From Vreelandella profundi (lineage in GTDB: Bacteria; Pseudomonadota; Gammaproteobacteria; Pseudomonadales; Halomonadaceae): a DNA stretch of 64,000 nucleotides. The DNA is taken from positions 3,472,001 through 3,536,000 of the forward strand of contig NZ_CP077941.1 of the NCBI RefSeq assembly GCF_019722725.1. Direction: 5' to 3'. The translations under genes were made by a program, and so were the position numbers. The first letter of the stretch is position 1; every line of letters begins with the position of its first letter. This document shows, piece by piece, positions 1 through 9,227 of the stretch. Under the pieces are notes generated by a model, which worked only from the letters and a program-made list of their open reading frames with translations, was not told the DNA's origin and did no database searches.

Positions 1-605
1 TAGGCAAGCTCAGCCGGGATATACAGCATCCAGCTATCGCCCACGCTCATCAGCTGCAGCGCTTCCTGCCAACCTTCAATCACTTGATTGGTCTGAAAGC
101 TTACCGCCTCGCCACGTTCAAATGAGCTATCAAAGACCGTGCCATCCAACAGCATACCTTCGTAGTTCACTTCAACAGTGTCTTCAGCACCTGGGGTCGC
201 GCCGTCACCAGATTCAAGCACTTCATACTGAAGGCCAGAATCTGTCACCGTGACTTCTTCACGCTCAGCGTTCTCGGCTAGAAAGGCTTCGCCTTCATCG
301 AGATTCATCTGCGCCATTTCTTCGGCTTCAGCTTCACGTGCCTGCATCGACTGCTCTTGGAAAGCCATTAACGCTTCGGTCATCTCTTCTTCCGTCAGCG
401 CGAGCTCAGCATCTTCAAAAACATCGCGCATGCCGTCGTTAAAGGCATCCAAATCAAGGTCTTCAATATCCGCCTGCATGCTTTCACCCAGGGTAACACC
501 CAGGCTATAAGCCAAACGCTGTTCGTCGGTTTCTGGCGCTGCTGCTGCAAAAGGGGCGACCAAAAGCAGCCCCGTAAGAGCCGTTGTAGAAAGCAGTAGT
601 TTCAT
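1..605 (-). CDS. FKBP-type peptidyl-prolyl cis-trans isomerase (C-terminus outside window)
   Basis: A periplasmic proline isomerase of the FkpA/Mip type that would assist folding of exported proteins. The reading frame starts at the ATG read from 605, with AAGGAT upstream as ribosome site, and runs off the left edge after about 201 residues. It begins with a signal peptide (MKLLLSTTALTGLLLVAPF, then AAAA). A helical FKBP_N dimerisation region rich in Glu/Met follows (about residues 25-105), and then the start of the FKBP fold with the typical stretches VEVNYEGMLLDGTVFDSS, VIEGWQEALQLM and GDSWMLYIP. Family members are about 230 residues, so only the last ~30 are missing. It is probably a single gene, separated from teaD by a hairpin. 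Confidence 0.9.
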   Translation of the reverse strand, partial: MKLLLSTTALTGLLLVAPFAAAAPETDEQRLAYSLGVTLGESMQADIEDLDLDAFNDGMRDVFEDAELALTEEEMTEALMAFQEQSMQAREAEAEEMAQMNLDEGEAFLAENAEREEVTVTDSGLQYEVLESGDGATPGAEDTVEVNYEGMLLDGTVFDSSFERGEAVSFQTNQVIEGWQEALQLMSVGDSWMLYIPAELA

Positions 606-657
606 GAAAGATCCTTTTAAAGCGGCGCCGAACGCCTATCAGTGTCACCCAAAGACT

Positions 658-702
658 AACACCCACCGCTCGTCAAATGCATCTGCCGAGCGGTGGGTGT
701 TT
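658..702 (-). terminator. Stem-loop downstream of teaD
   Basis: A perfect 15-bp inverted repeat (arms 658-672 and 687-701, core CACCCACCGCTCG / CGAGCGGTGGGTG) around a 14-nt loop. It lies after the stop of the teaD universal stress gene and before the start of the FKBP gene. The T-tract after the stem on the minus strand is weak (TTAGTCTTT), so termination is likely but not certain. Confidence 0.6.
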
Positions 703-736
703 AATAAGACCACAAAATACTAAAGAGGTTTAGCGA

Positions 737-1180
737 TTAAACCACCAGCGTTGGACAATCCGCCGCGCCCGCTACACGCTGGGAGACGCTGCCAAGTAAC
801 GGATTTTTTTCGCCATTGGTGCCCTGTGCACCAATGACAATAAGGTCACATTCACGCTTATGGGCAAAACGCACGATGATCCGCGAAGGGCGACCGCCCT
901 TTACAAAAGCCCGCACGCGGGAAGCATCAGCGCCAAGCTCAACAGCATGGGATTTCGCATGGACGGCAATTTCCGTGGCGTACTCTTTTAACGCATCGTC
1001 GGGAAGATCCAGCTGGCTGGGCCGCACCATAGAAAGTGAGGCTTCCAACAGGCTGTGGTGCTTAAAAACGCACAGTAAATAAAGCTCAGCACCGGTCAGC
1101 AAATGCAGCCCCACCGCTTTTTCCAACGCTTTGATAGCACCTTTTGAGCCATCCACCGGGACTAAAATGCGATTAAACAT
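737..1180 (-). CDS. teaD: Universal stress protein TeaD of the ectoine transporter operon
   Basis: A 147-residue UspA-family protein, last gene of the teaABCD operon. The ATP-binding signature G-x2-G-x9-G-S is present near the C-terminus ([15 protein letters not shown]), and the N-terminus has the usual first strand [11 protein letters not shown]. It starts 21 nt downstream of the teaC stop behind an AGGAG ribosome site. In Halomonas elongata TeaD is an ATP-binding protein reported to down-regulate uptake by TeaABC. The assignment here rests on that identical gene context plus the intact ATP motif. Cytoplasmic. Confidence 0.9.
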   Translation of the reverse strand: MFNRILVPVDGSKGAIKALEKAVGLHLLTGAELYLLCVFKHHSLLEASLSMVRPSQLDLPDDALKEYATEIAVHAKSHAVELGADASRVRAFVKGGRPSRIIVRFAHKRECDLIVIGAQGTNGEKNPLLGSVSQRVAGAADCPTLVV

Positions 1181-1201
1181 TCGTGTACTCCTCGTGGCCG
1201 C

Positions 1202-2485
1202 TTACCGAAAGGCAACATCACGCAGAAACAGCGCAATCTGCGGGAACATGATCAGCAGCGCGGCGGCCAAGATCAGCATGAAGATGAACGGCGGCGTGCC
1301 TTTAATGACATCCCAATAAGGGCGTTTAAAAATCGCAATGGCGGTAAATATATCGCACCCAAAGGGCGGTGTTGCCGACCCTATCGCCACCTGCAGGGTA
1401 ATCAATATACCCACCAACACCGGGTCTAAGCCCGTTGCAGCAATGGCCGGCGCAAAAATCGGCGTTAACACCAAAATGACCACAATCGGGTCGACAAACA
1501 TACACGCCACAAAGAACGAGACACAGATGGCAATCAAAACGCCCGTTGGCCCAGCGTCATTGACACCCACCGTTTCCAAGATCATCTGCGGAATTTGCGC
1601 GAAAGAGATAATCCACGAAAAGCCATTACCGACAGCGACCAAGATAAACACCACGGCGGTAATCAGGCCCGTCGATTTGGCGATAGCATAAATGTCGTGC
1701 ATCTTAAGCGAACGAAACACCACAAACTCTAGCAAGATGGCGTACAACACGCAGGCAGCAGCGGCCTCAGTTGGACTAAACACACCACCGTAAATACCGC
1801 CTACGATAATGACCGGAAAGCCTAGCGGCCAAAGCGCTTGTTTTACCGCCACTGCGCGCTCTTTCCAGCTCGCCTTTGGCTCGGTAGGCACGTCTTTAAC
1901 GATGGCATACACAATGCTATAGGCGGAAAACATCACCAGAATCATTAACCCTGGCCCAATCCCCGCAATGAACAGTTCACCAATGGATGTACCTGAGATT
2001 ACCCCATATATGATCATGCCAATGCTGGGGGGAATCAAAAAGGCGATGTCACTGGCGTTAATGATTAGCGCTAACGTAAATGAATCGGAATAGCCTGCCT
2101 TAAGCATCTTGGGCCGCAGCGGTGAGCCCACGGCCACCACCGTTGCCTGAGTTGAGCCTGAAACAGCGCCGAACAATGTACATGAGGCAGCGGTACTGAC
2201 GGCTAGGCCACCTTTGATATGGCCGATAAACGACATGACCATTTCGATCAAACGGTTAGCCGACTGCCCACGGGTCATAATGTCTGCGGCAAGGATAAAC
2301 ATCGGAACGGCAATTAATGAGGCGGGGCGTATGCCTGCCATCATCTGCTGGATCAGCGTATCCATCTGCCCAAAGCCGTTAAACATCATATAAAAACCAA
2401 TTACCGCGGCGGTAATTAGCGGAATCATCATAGGAAAGCCCAGCAGCAGCAGGGCAATCATAGCGGTGACCATTATCGTCGTCAT
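1202..2485 (-). CDS. teaC: TRAP transporter large permease, ectoine/hydroxyectoine uptake
   Basis: A 427-residue DctM-family integral membrane subunit with about 12 hydrophobic segments, the transport-competent part of the sodium-driven TeaABC importer for ectoine and hydroxyectoine. Family features include the early GFPMMIPLITAAVIGFY segment, VPMFILAADIMTRG, and the P-T-E-A-A-A motif after GGVFS. I chose the ATG at 2485 because AGGGGA lies at the right distance; an upstream ATG at 2506 in the same frame has no comparable site. It lies 30 bp after teaB and just before teaD. Confidence 0.9.
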   Translation of the reverse strand: MTTIMVTAMIALLLLGFPMMIPLITAAVIGFYMMFNGFGQMDTLIQQMMAGIRPASLIAVPMFILAADIMTRGQSANRLIEMVMSFIGHIKGGLAVSTAASCTLFGAVSGSTQATVVAVGSPLRPKMLKAGYSDSFTLALIINASDIAFLIPPSIGMIIYGVISGTSIGELFIAGIGPGLMILVMFSAYSIVYAIVKDVPTEPKASWKERAVAVKQALWPLGFPVIIVGGIYGGVFSPTEAAAACVLYAILLEFVVFRSLKMHDIYAIAKSTGLITAVVFILVAVGNGFSWIISFAQIPQMILETVGVNDAGPTGVLIAICVSFFVACMFVDPIVVILVLTPIFAPAIAATGLDPVLVGILITLQVAIGSATPPFGCDIFTAIAIFKRPYWDVIKGTPPFIFMLILAAALLIMFPQIALFLRDVAFR

Positions 2486-2515
2486 ATCTGTTCCCCTAGA
2501 GTGCAATGCCCTGAA

Positions 2516-3094
2516 TCAGACTTCAGTTTCGGTATCTTTGTAACCATCCACGACGCCCGTCGAGAGATACACATCGTCAGAGGTGACGTTTTTAACCGCC
2601 GTCAGCAAATACTGAATACCGGTAATCAAAAACCCCATTGGCACCCACAGGTAAATAATCCATACAGGCAGCCCCAGCGATGGCAGAACGCGACCTTTGC
2701 TGTATAGATCAAGAATATAAACCATTGAATAGTAAAGCAAAAAGAACATCACCAGGGATGTAAACAGGGCGATAAAGATCATCAATACTTTGCGCCCACC
2801 GACCGGCAACGCATCGTAGATAGCCGACATGCGGATATGACGACCATGGCGGGCGGCATAGCCGATGCCTGCAAAGGTAATCATGATGATCAAAATCCGG
2901 TTTAGCTCACCGGAGAACATAATACTGTTACTAAAGACAAAGCGCGCAATGACATTGGTGACCGTATTCAATGCCATTAGCAAAACGCCTACCGCAAGAA
3001 TAACGGCTTCAATTTTGCTAATTGCAGTGTCGATCACTCCCAATATCCCCGGCAAACCGGAGTGGTAGCTATTTTCCATCTCTTCATCGGTCAT
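2516..3094 (-). CDS. teaB: TRAP transporter small permease, ectoine/hydroxyectoine uptake
   Basis: A 192-residue DctQ-family protein with four predicted membrane helices, which pairs with TeaC and anchors the importer. The ATG at 3094 is preferred: a strong AGAGGAG lies upstream, and translation from the in-frame start at 3253 would add 53 residues of non-membrane sequence running almost to the intergenic hairpin. The conserved DctQ pattern is visible in [23 protein letters not shown] followed by HIRMSAIYD. It is separated from teaA by a terminator-like hairpin, unlike the tight teaB-teaC-teaD spacing. Confidence 0.88.
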   Translation of the reverse strand: MTDEEMENSYHSGLPGILGVIDTAISKIEAVILAVGVLLMALNTVTNVIARFVFSNSIMFSGELNRILIIMITFAGIGYAARHGRHIRMSAIYDALPVGGRKVLMIFIALFTSLVMFFLLYYSMVYILDLYSKGRVLPSLGLPVWIIYLWVPMGFLITGIQYLLTAVKNVTSDDVYLSTGVVDGYKDTETEV

Positions 3095-3304
3095 GGCCTG
3101 ACTCCTCTCTAATGGCTCTAACGGCAGCTCGATGCCCTCAGCACAATCAATACAGCGTTTTCCAGACCCGTCTCGCGCTATTGAGCAAGAGATTATCGCT
3201 AGCGTAACGGCATGCTGATGCAGGTGTTTCAACGCTAGATGTACGTAACCCACCCGTAGCGCTTACAAGCCCTAAAGTGAATATCCAACTCCACGTCGGC
3301 GCAA

Positions 3305-3333
3305 CAAAAAAGGGGCAGCCTTTGCTGCCCCTT
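3305..3333 (-). terminator. Hairpin with T-run between teaA and teaB
   Basis: A perfect 8-bp stem (arms 3312-3319 and 3324-3331, GGGGCAGC/GCTGCCCC) with a 4-nt loop, followed on the minus strand by TTTTTTG. This is a textbook intrinsic terminator shape, placed inside the tea operon after the binding-protein gene. It probably acts as a partial terminator or 3' stabiliser, giving more teaA than teaBCD message. Confidence 0.8.
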
Positions 3334-3375
3334 GGGTACATCACCCATTTTGCCCGTATGGCTTATAAGGGATGA

Positions 3376-4422
3376 TTACTCGTTGGTAACGGTCTCAAGG
3401 TCTGCTTTAAACTGATCAAGCAGCGCTTGACCACCTTCACCGGTCATTTCAAGGAAGGCTTCTTCAACCTGCGGAGCACGCTCACGGAAGGCCTGAATCT
3501 GCTCTTCGTTCAGACGCGTCACCGTTACTTCATCAGACGCCGCCTGAATTTTTTCTAGCGCTTCATCGGCTAAGCCTTTGATATGCTCAATCGTCTGATC
3601 ATAAGCGGCTTGTGAAGCTTCTTGCACCAGCGCTTGGTCTTCTTCAGACAGGTCTGCATAGAAATCCTGGTTGGCCATCATCGCGGTGGTAAACCAGCCG
3701 TGGCCGGTAAACGTCAGATGAGGCGATACTTCATACAAACCGCCTGATTCTATCCAAAAAATCGGATTTTCTTGACCATCAAGAATACCGGTCTGCAGAC
3801 CACCGTACACTTCACCCCACGGCAGCGGCGTAGGCGTTGCGCCGAAGGCATCGTACGTTTCCGACAGCAGCGGGTTGGTCATGGTACGGATTTTCTTATT
3901 ATCCATATCCTCCGGTGAGCTAATCGGCTCATTGGTAGTAATGACCATTTCGCCTTCTGGATACATTTTCAGCAGCTCTAGGCCTTGCTCGGCATAAAGC
4001 TCCGGAAACATTTCGTTGATGGCTTTGCTTTCGTCAAAGAACGTCAGCACGGTTTCTTCATCGGTCGGCAGCAGGTAAGGAATAAAGAAGATTTGCGCTT
4101 CAGGAATCAGCGCACCGGTAAAGCCAGGCGACTGGTTCACAAACTGCAGGATGCCGTTCTGCGTCTGCTCCATGATGTCATCAGACTCGCCCAGCTCGCC
4201 AAAGCGATACACCTGCACCGTGTTGTCAGAATTTTCTTCAATATATTCTTTAAAGGCATAGGCAAAGACATCTTGAACATCGCCTTCGTACTCTTCGTGA
4301 GCGTAACGCCAGTTGTCTGCTTGTGCCACAGACGCCATGCCTAACAGCAATGCGCCAACGCTGGCAGTAGTGATTAACTTCGTGGTAACAGAACGAGTAG
4401 AAACGGTTTTGCTTGCCTTCAT
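3376..4422 (-). CDS. teaA: TRAP substrate-binding protein for ectoine/hydroxyectoine
   Basis: A 348-residue periplasmic DctP-family protein that captures ectoine and hydroxyectoine as compatible solutes and delivers them to TeaBC. The signal peptide spans residues 1-35, with cleavage expected after SVAQA. The mature protein begins DNWRYAHEEYEGDVQDVF, almost the same as H. elongata TeaA as I recall it, including the mature Glu9 region and the KIRTMTNPLL loop that carries the ligand-binding Arg of TRAP proteins. The ATG at 4422 follows AAGGGGAA; an in-frame start at 4470 would put 16 residues before the signal peptide. First gene of the operon, preceded by 208 bp of non-coding DNA. Confidence 0.95.
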   Translation of the reverse strand: MKASKTVSTRSVTTKLITTASVGALLLGMASVAQADNWRYAHEEYEGDVQDVFAYAFKEYIEENSDNTVQVYRFGELGESDDIMEQTQNGILQFVNQSPGFTGALIPEAQIFFIPYLLPTDEETVLTFFDESKAINEMFPELYAEQGLELLKMYPEGEMVITTNEPISSPEDMDNKKIRTMTNPLLSETYDAFGATPTPLPWGEVYGGLQTGILDGQENPIFWIESGGLYEVSPHLTFTGHGWFTTAMMANQDFYADLSEEDQALVQEASQAAYDQTIEHIKGLADEALEKIQAASDEVTVTRLNEEQIQAFRERAPQVEEAFLEMTGEGGQALLDQFKADLETVTNE

Positions 4423-4630
4423 GCGATGTTCCCCTTGCAGTGGTAAGCGCGCGATACACATGCGCAACATTATTTTTAAAGCGAACTGCTTAGCATCTAA
4501 CGTTTAAAACCAACCCATCGGCGCGTTTCTCAACGCGGCATTATTGTTCGCTAATAGGCATAAATGCGTCGTTAACTGCGTGCTAGCGGGCAAATAACGC
4601 TAGGTAATTCAAAACTAGCTTAAATTCAGG
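4423..4630. promoter_or_regulatory. Intergenic region holding the tea promoter
   Basis: These 208 bp separate teaA from the end of the TIGR02444 gene, which is also on the minus strand. The promoter of the osmoregulated tea operon must lie here. The region is AT-rich with several short inverted repeats (for example GCGTT-TCTC-AACGC near 4522-4535), but I could not identify a convincing -35/-10 pair. Confidence 0.4.
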
Positions 4631-5218
4631 CTAGCGCGCTCCTTGATGAGGGTCAAGTTGACGAACGAGCGTTTGCAGCGCCTGAAGCGACGCCGAAGGC
4701 GTGTTTGAAGGACCAGTAAACTGGAAGGCTTTTTCACCATGATTCAGCTTTTTTTCAAGCCATTCAGCTACATTCGAAGGCTTTTCAACGATGTTAGTGA
4801 CGCATTTTTCATCGATTGTTACTTCCAAAGCCCATGTTTGCCAACGTTGAAGGTTCTCACGTTCGGCCATCAGTTCCGCCTGCTTAATGGTCTTGCGCAG
4901 CGCTGCCACAGCTTCGTTCGAGGCAGCCGACGACGTTAAGTCGCGGCGCAGTGCGCGCAAAACACCCGTTACTCGAGCCTGCCAGTGAAGACGCTCCTTG
5001 CGCACGGCAGACACGGCTGTCGACACGGTTTCTAAGCCGCATGAATATAGCCAGCAATGAAACAACATTTCGCAAACATCTAATCCCGCCTCGTCCTGTA
5101 ACGTTAAGCACGCCGCCTCAACGCCTGGCTTGGCGTAAAACGCGAGCGCAAAATCCCATAACGGTATCTGCTGCAAGCGCTGCAATCGGGTAGAATCAAG
5201 CGCAATAGAATCTGGCAT
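4631..5218 (-). CDS. TIGR02444 (DUF2390) family protein
   Basis: A 195-residue cytoplasmic protein of the uncharacterised TIGR02444/DUF2390 family, recognisable by the start PDSIALDSTRLQRLQQIPLW, the segment DFALAFYAKPGVEAACLTLQ and the Cys-containing pattern GLDVCEMLFHCWLYSCG. The ATG at 5218 is chosen because an upstream in-frame extension to 5446 would cover the divergent ABC-F gene. The starts of the two genes are only 31 bp apart, so they share a promoter region. As I recall, the same divergent pair occurs in Pseudomonas. No function is known. Confidence 0.8.
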   Translation of the reverse strand: MPDSIALDSTRLQRLQQIPLWDFALAFYAKPGVEAACLTLQDEAGLDVCEMLFHCWLYSCGLETVSTAVSAVRKERLHWQARVTGVLRALRRDLTSSAASNEAVAALRKTIKQAELMAERENLQRWQTWALEVTIDEKCVTNIVEKPSNVAEWLEKKLNHGEKAFQFTGPSNTPSASLQALQTLVRQLDPHQGAR

Positions 5219-5249
5219 CGTATGACCCACATTTTTTTCGGGAGAAGGC

Positions 5250-7226
5250 ATGATCGCACTGCGCCAAGTCGCCCTGCAACGCGGCACGCAAACGCTACTC
5301 GACAACGCGGACGTTACTCTTAATAACGGGGTAAAGGCCGGCATTATCGGGGCAAACGGCGCCGGTAAATCGAGCCTGTTCAAACTCTTGCTGGGCGAGC
5401 TTGCGCCCGACCAGGGTGATGTCGAGATGAGCGGAGGCCAGCGCATTGCGCATATGGCCCAGGAAGTTGACGCGCTTGACCGGCCTATTATCGAGTATGT
5501 GCTCGACGGCGACCTGGCATTACGACAGGCCGAGGCCGACTTACTTGCCGCTCGTGAAGCCGACGACGCCCATCGCGAAGCCGAACTGCATGGCTTAATT
5601 GAAACGCTGGACGGCTACCGTGCTGCGTCCCGCGCGGCACAGCTGCTGGTCGGGCTTGGGTTCTTACAAGCTGACCTGACCCGCCCGCTGTCGGCGTTTT
5701 CCGGCGGGTGGCGAATGCGCGTCAATCTCGCCCGCACCCTTTTCATGCCTTCTGACTTGCTACTGCTGGACGAGCCCACCAACCATTTAGACCTAGATGC
5801 TTTACTGTGGCTGGAGCAGTGGCTGACCCGCTACCCCGGCACGCTGCTGCTGATTTCTCACGACCGCGACTTTTTAGATGCGGTGTGCGACCACATCGTG
5901 CATATGCACCACCAAACGCTGGAGCTTTACCGCGGCAACTACTCCCAGTTTGAGCGCACCCGCGCCGAAAAGCTCGCTCTTCAGCAAGCCGAAGCCGTCA
6001 AACAGCAGGCGCGTCGGGAAGAGATCGAGCGCTTTATCGCCCGCTTTAAAGCACAAGCGACCAAGGCGAAGCAGGCACAAAGTCGGGTCAAAATGCTTGA
6101 GCGCATGGAAGATATCGCCGTTGCCCACGTGGACTCCCCGTTCCACTTCACGCTGCCCGCTGCCGATAAAACGTCACGTCCGCTGCTGGTGCTGGATCAG
6201 GCCCAGCTAGGCTATCGCGGTAAAACGGACGACGGAAGTGACGATAACATCCAGCTGGACAAGGTCAACGTTACCCTGCTGCCCGGCAGTCGCATTGGCC
6301 TGCTAGGTCCTAACGGCGCTGGCAAATCGACGCTGATTAAATCACTGACTGGCGAGCTTGAGCTACTTAATGGCAAACGCGTGCCCGGCGAGCATTTAGC
6401 GATTGGCTACTTTGCTCAGCATCAGCTTGAAAGCCTGGACGTTTCATCGACGCCCTTTGTGCATGTGCAGCGCCTCTCGCCCACCGCCAGTGATCAGGAT
6501 ATTCGCAATTTCCTGGGCGGCTTTGGCTTTAAGGGTGACGACGCCTTCGGCACAGTCGCCAACTACTCGGGCGGCGAGAAAGCCCGCTTGGCGCTGGCAT
6601 TGGTCGCCTGGCAAAAGCCTAACCTGCTCTTGCTCGATGAGCCGACCAACCATCTAGATTTGGAGATGCGCGAAGCATTAACCCAGGCGCTAGCAAGCTT
6701 TGAAGGCACGGTTATTTTGGTGTCTCACGACCGCCACCTGCTGCGGGCGACCGTAGATGAGTTCTGGCGAGTAGCCGATAATCGCGTCGAACCGTTTGAC
6801 GGCGATCTGGAGGATTATCGGGTTTGGCTTAAAGCGCGCCTGGAAGAGAGCCGCCGCGACTCACGCGGTGAAAAGGCCGAACGTCAAAGTCAGCAGCCCA
6901 GCGGCGACAGCCGTGAAGCGCGCAAAGCATCCCGTAAAGCGGCCGCCGAACTGCGCGAAAAATTACGTCCGCTGAAAAAACAGCGCGACCAGGCCGAACA
7001 GACCATGGAAAAGGCCCAGCAGGCATTGGAAGAGGTAGAGCTCGTGCTGGCTGACCCTGAGCTCTACACAGACAGTGCGCGTAAAGCGGAGTTGACCAAG
7101 ACGCTTAGCCAGCAGGCGGAGATCAAGGCGCGCCAAGATGAAGCAGAACGGCAGTGGCTCAGCGCCGAAGAAGCGCTAGAGACCATGGAAGCCGAGCTGC
7201 TGGCCAGCGAAGAAGCGGTTAGCTAG
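5250..7226 (+). CDS. yheS: ABC-F family ATP-binding protein (YheS type)
   Basis: A 658-residue soluble protein with two ABC ATPase domains and no membrane segments, the layout of ABC-F translation factors that bind the ribosomal E site. Domain 1 has Walker A GANGAGKSS, signature FSGGWRMRVNLARTLF and Walker B LLLLDEPTNHLDLDAL. The interdomain linker (about residues 240-300) is Arg/Lys/Gln-rich. Domain 2 has GPNGAGKST, YSGGEKARLALAL and LLLLDEPTNHLDLEM. The C-terminal ~120 residues are a charged coiled coil, typical of YheS. Start codon ATG after GGGAGAAGG. Confidence 0.9.
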   Translation: MIALRQVALQRGTQTLLDNADVTLNNGVKAGIIGANGAGKSSLFKLLLGELAPDQGDVEMSGGQRIAHMAQEVDALDRPIIEYVLDGDLALRQAEADLLAAREADDAHREAELHGLIETLDGYRAASRAAQLLVGLGFLQADLTRPLSAFSGGWRMRVNLARTLFMPSDLLLLDEPTNHLDLDALLWLEQWLTRYPGTLLLISHDRDFLDAVCDHIVHMHHQTLELYRGNYSQFERTRAEKLALQQAEAVKQQARREEIERFIARFKAQATKAKQAQSRVKMLERMEDIAVAHVDSPFHFTLPAADKTSRPLLVLDQAQLGYRGKTDDGSDDNIQLDKVNVTLLPGSRIGLLGPNGAGKSTLIKSLTGELELLNGKRVPGEHLAIGYFAQHQLESLDVSSTPFVHVQRLSPTASDQDIRNFLGGFGFKGDDAFGTVANYSGGEKARLALALVAWQKPNLLLLDEPTNHLDLEMREALTQALASFEGTVILVSHDRHLLRATVDEFWRVADNRVEPFDGDLEDYRVWLKARLEESRRDSRGEKAERQSQQPSGDSREARKASRKAAAELREKLRPLKKQRDQAEQTMEKAQQALEEVELVLADPELYTDSARKAELTKTLSQQAEIKARQDEAERQWLSAEEALETMEAELLASEEAVS

Positions 7227-7242
7227 GTCTCGCCAGAGCTCA

Positions 7243-7680
7243 CTAGCTTTCCAGTAAAAACGTGACCGGGCCATCGTTGACCAGCGCTACCTGCATATCG
7301 GCGCCAAACTCACCGGTGGCCACGTTCGGCCAAGCAGCGCTGGCCTGGTCGACAAGGAAGTCAAATAGCCGCTCGCCTTCGTCCGGCGGCGCGGCGCTGG
7401 AAAAGCTGGGGCGCAGCCCCTTACGAGTATCCGCTGCTAAGGTGAATTGAGAAACAAGCAGCAGCCCACCGTTCACCTGCTGAAGGTTTTGATTCATTTT
7501 ATCGTCGGCATCGCTGAACACACGGTAGTGAAGAAGCTTGTGCAGAAGCTTGCTAGCAGCCGCCTGGTCGTCGCCCTTTTCGACGCCCACCAGCGCTAGC
7601 AACCCATGCTCGATTGCTCCCACGGTCTGGCCCTTCACCTCTACGCTTGCGCGCGTTACCCGCTGAATCAGCGCTTTCAT
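7243..7680 (-). CDS. dtd: D-aminoacyl-tRNA deacylase
   Basis: A 145-residue cytoplasmic enzyme that hydrolyses D-amino acids from mischarged tRNAs. The two conserved motifs that form the active site across the dimer are present: [17 protein letters not shown] in the middle and NDGPVTF at the C-terminus. Length matches the family (about 145). AAGGAG lies before the ATG at 7680. It converges with yheS, the two stops being 16 bp apart. Confidence 0.95.
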   Translation of the reverse strand: MKALIQRVTRASVEVKGQTVGAIEHGLLALVGVEKGDDQAAASKLLHKLLHYRVFSDADDKMNQNLQQVNGGLLLVSQFTLAADTRKGLRPSFSSAAPPDEGERLFDFLVDQASAAWPNVATGEFGADMQVALVNDGPVTFLLES

Positions 7681-7727
7681 CGTGCGTCTCCTTGGCTGCT
7701 AACAACAGCGCCGTCCGCGACCGCTCG

Positions 7728-8309
7728 CTAGCCTCTTCCTAACAGCGCATCGCGAAAATCTTCACCTAGTGGGCGCTCGCCTAGCCAGATACTAAACATG
7801 GCGCTGGCTAACTCGGCGTTATCCTCTGCAAACAGAACCTCACCATTGAGCGCCAAGCGTAGCTGCGTGCCGTCCCAGCTAAGTAGATAGCGGTCGCCGG
7901 GCACGACGTCGCTATAGCGCTGATTAAGTCGCTCTAAAGGCTCTTCAATCTGAGTGAATTCATACAGCGTCAGCGTGTTCCGCAGCGTTTCTTCCGTGGC
8001 CTCGGCAAAGTCTGACGCTTTAATAGCATGGAAATAGGCCAGCTCTAGCCGCCTCGGCTGGTTGCCCATTGGCTGAGGCTGCGTCTCACCTTCAAGCTGA
8101 TAGTACGCTCCCGCATAGGCGTTCCAGACCATATAGCGAAAAACGCCGCTGCCAATCAGCGTATAGCGCTGCCCGTTCTCGTCAACGACGCGTTCAAAAC
8201 GCTCACCCCGTTCAGAAACGCTGCTGGCAAAGACACCGGACGTTATCAACAGCATACATATCGTCAGTAATGCGCCCAGCGCGGGGTGATGGTTCAGCCT
8301 TAATCGCAT
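7728..8309 (-). CDS. Chalcone isomerase-like domain protein, exported
   Basis: A 193-residue protein with an N-terminal signal peptide (about residues 1-29) and one chalcone-isomerase-like fold, recognised from GSGVFRYMVWNAYAGAYYQ, the block RRLELAYFHAIKASDFAEA and the C-terminal GERPLGEDFRDALLG. Bacterial members are periplasmic and not true chalcone isomerases; their role is unknown. AGGAGG precedes the ATG at 8309. It lies between thiD and dtd on the same strand, with gaps of about 50-90 bp, so it may be a separate transcription unit. Confidence 0.8.
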   Translation of the reverse strand: MRLRLNHHPALGALLTICMLLITSGVFASSVSERGERFERVVDENGQRYTLIGSGVFRYMVWNAYAGAYYQLEGETQPQPMGNQPRRLELAYFHAIKASDFAEATEETLRNTLTLYEFTQIEEPLERLNQRYSDVVPGDRYLLSWDGTQLRLALNGEVLFAEDNAELASAMFSIWLGERPLGEDFRDALLGRG

Positions 8310-8396
8310 GGTGATACCCTCCTGTTGACCGCGTTTTCTCGCAAACTCTCAGCGCAATACCTAACACCCAATACATCTTGCCAAACGTCGCGAGCG

Positions 8397-9218
8397 TTAC
8401 CACCACGCATGAAAGTGATGCACCGGACCACGCCCTTTGCCCACGTTTAGGCGGGCACTTGCTTCTAACGCGGCATGCAGCCACTGCTTGGCCTCGCTAA
8501 TCGCCACCACGGCTGCATTAGCGGATGCTGAAGCCGGCTGCTTGGCTAAACAAGCGGCGATCGCCGAAGAGAGCGCGCAGCCGGTACCGTGTAAGTTATC
8601 CGTATCAATACGCGAAGCGGGCAGCCACTCATGGCCGCTGGGCGTTGCCAGCAAGTCAGGGCACGTCGCCCCGCGCAGATGGCCGCCTTTGAGCACCACA
8701 TACGGCGCGCCTAACTGCATCAGCCCCGGCAACATTGCCTCCATTGCTTCTAAGCTAGTCGGCGAGGGCGAATCGAGCAGCACGGCTGCTTCTGGAAGGT
8801 TGGGAGTGATGACGTCGGCTAACGGCACCAAAATATCTCGCACGGCGCGAATACCGGCGTCATCCACCAAGATATCACCACTTTTGGCCACCATGACGGG
8901 GTCCAGTACGATCCAGCGCGGGCGTTTCTGACGCAATACGTCGGCGATCACTTCGGCGACTTCACGGCTAGCCACCATGCCAATTTTGACCGCGTCTAGC
9001 GTGACATCTTTGAGCAAATGCTCTAACTGTTCACGAATCACCTGCGGCGACACCGGATAAACCGACGCCACGCCGCAGGTATTCTGGGCAATCACCGCCG
9101 TGATCACGTTGGTGCCATAGACCCCTAATGCTGAAAAGGTTTTCAGGTCTCCCTGCAGGCCTGCGCCCCCGGAAGGGTCAGAGCCTGCAATCGTCAGTAC
9201 ATTGGCAATAGGATGCAT
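8397..9218 (-). CDS. thiD: Hydroxymethylpyrimidine/phosphomethylpyrimidine kinase
   Basis: A 273-residue ribokinase-fold enzyme that phosphorylates HMP and HMP-P in thiamine biosynthesis and salvage. Diagnostic segments are the N-terminal TIAGSDPSGGAGLQGDLKTF, VLDPVMVAKSG, VVLKGGHL, and the anion-hole/catalytic block NLHGTGCALSSAIAACLA. The ATG at 9218 has AAGGGG upstream. It starts only 9 bp after the stop of a TRAP large permease gene on the same strand, so it is probably the last gene of that operon; this neighbour is unusual for thiD. Confidence 0.93.
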   Translation of the reverse strand: MHPIANVLTIAGSDPSGGAGLQGDLKTFSALGVYGTNVITAVIAQNTCGVASVYPVSPQVIREQLEHLLKDVTLDAVKIGMVASREVAEVIADVLRQKRPRWIVLDPVMVAKSGDILVDDAGIRAVRDILVPLADVITPNLPEAAVLLDSPSPTSLEAMEAMLPGLMQLGAPYVVLKGGHLRGATCPDLLATPSGHEWLPASRIDTDNLHGTGCALSSAIAACLAKQPASASANAAVVAISEAKQWLHAALEASARLNVGKGRGPVHHFHAWW

Positions 9219-9227
9219 GCTTTCCCC

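Noticed and set aside
4540..4630. GCTAG/CTAGC repeats after the TIGR02444 gene as a terminator
   Set aside because: Short 5-bp arms in AT-rich sequence without a clear T-tract.
5219..5446. N-terminal extension of the TIGR02444 protein to 5446
   Set aside because: It would overlap nearly 200 bp of the divergent ABC-F gene and adds residues foreign to the family.
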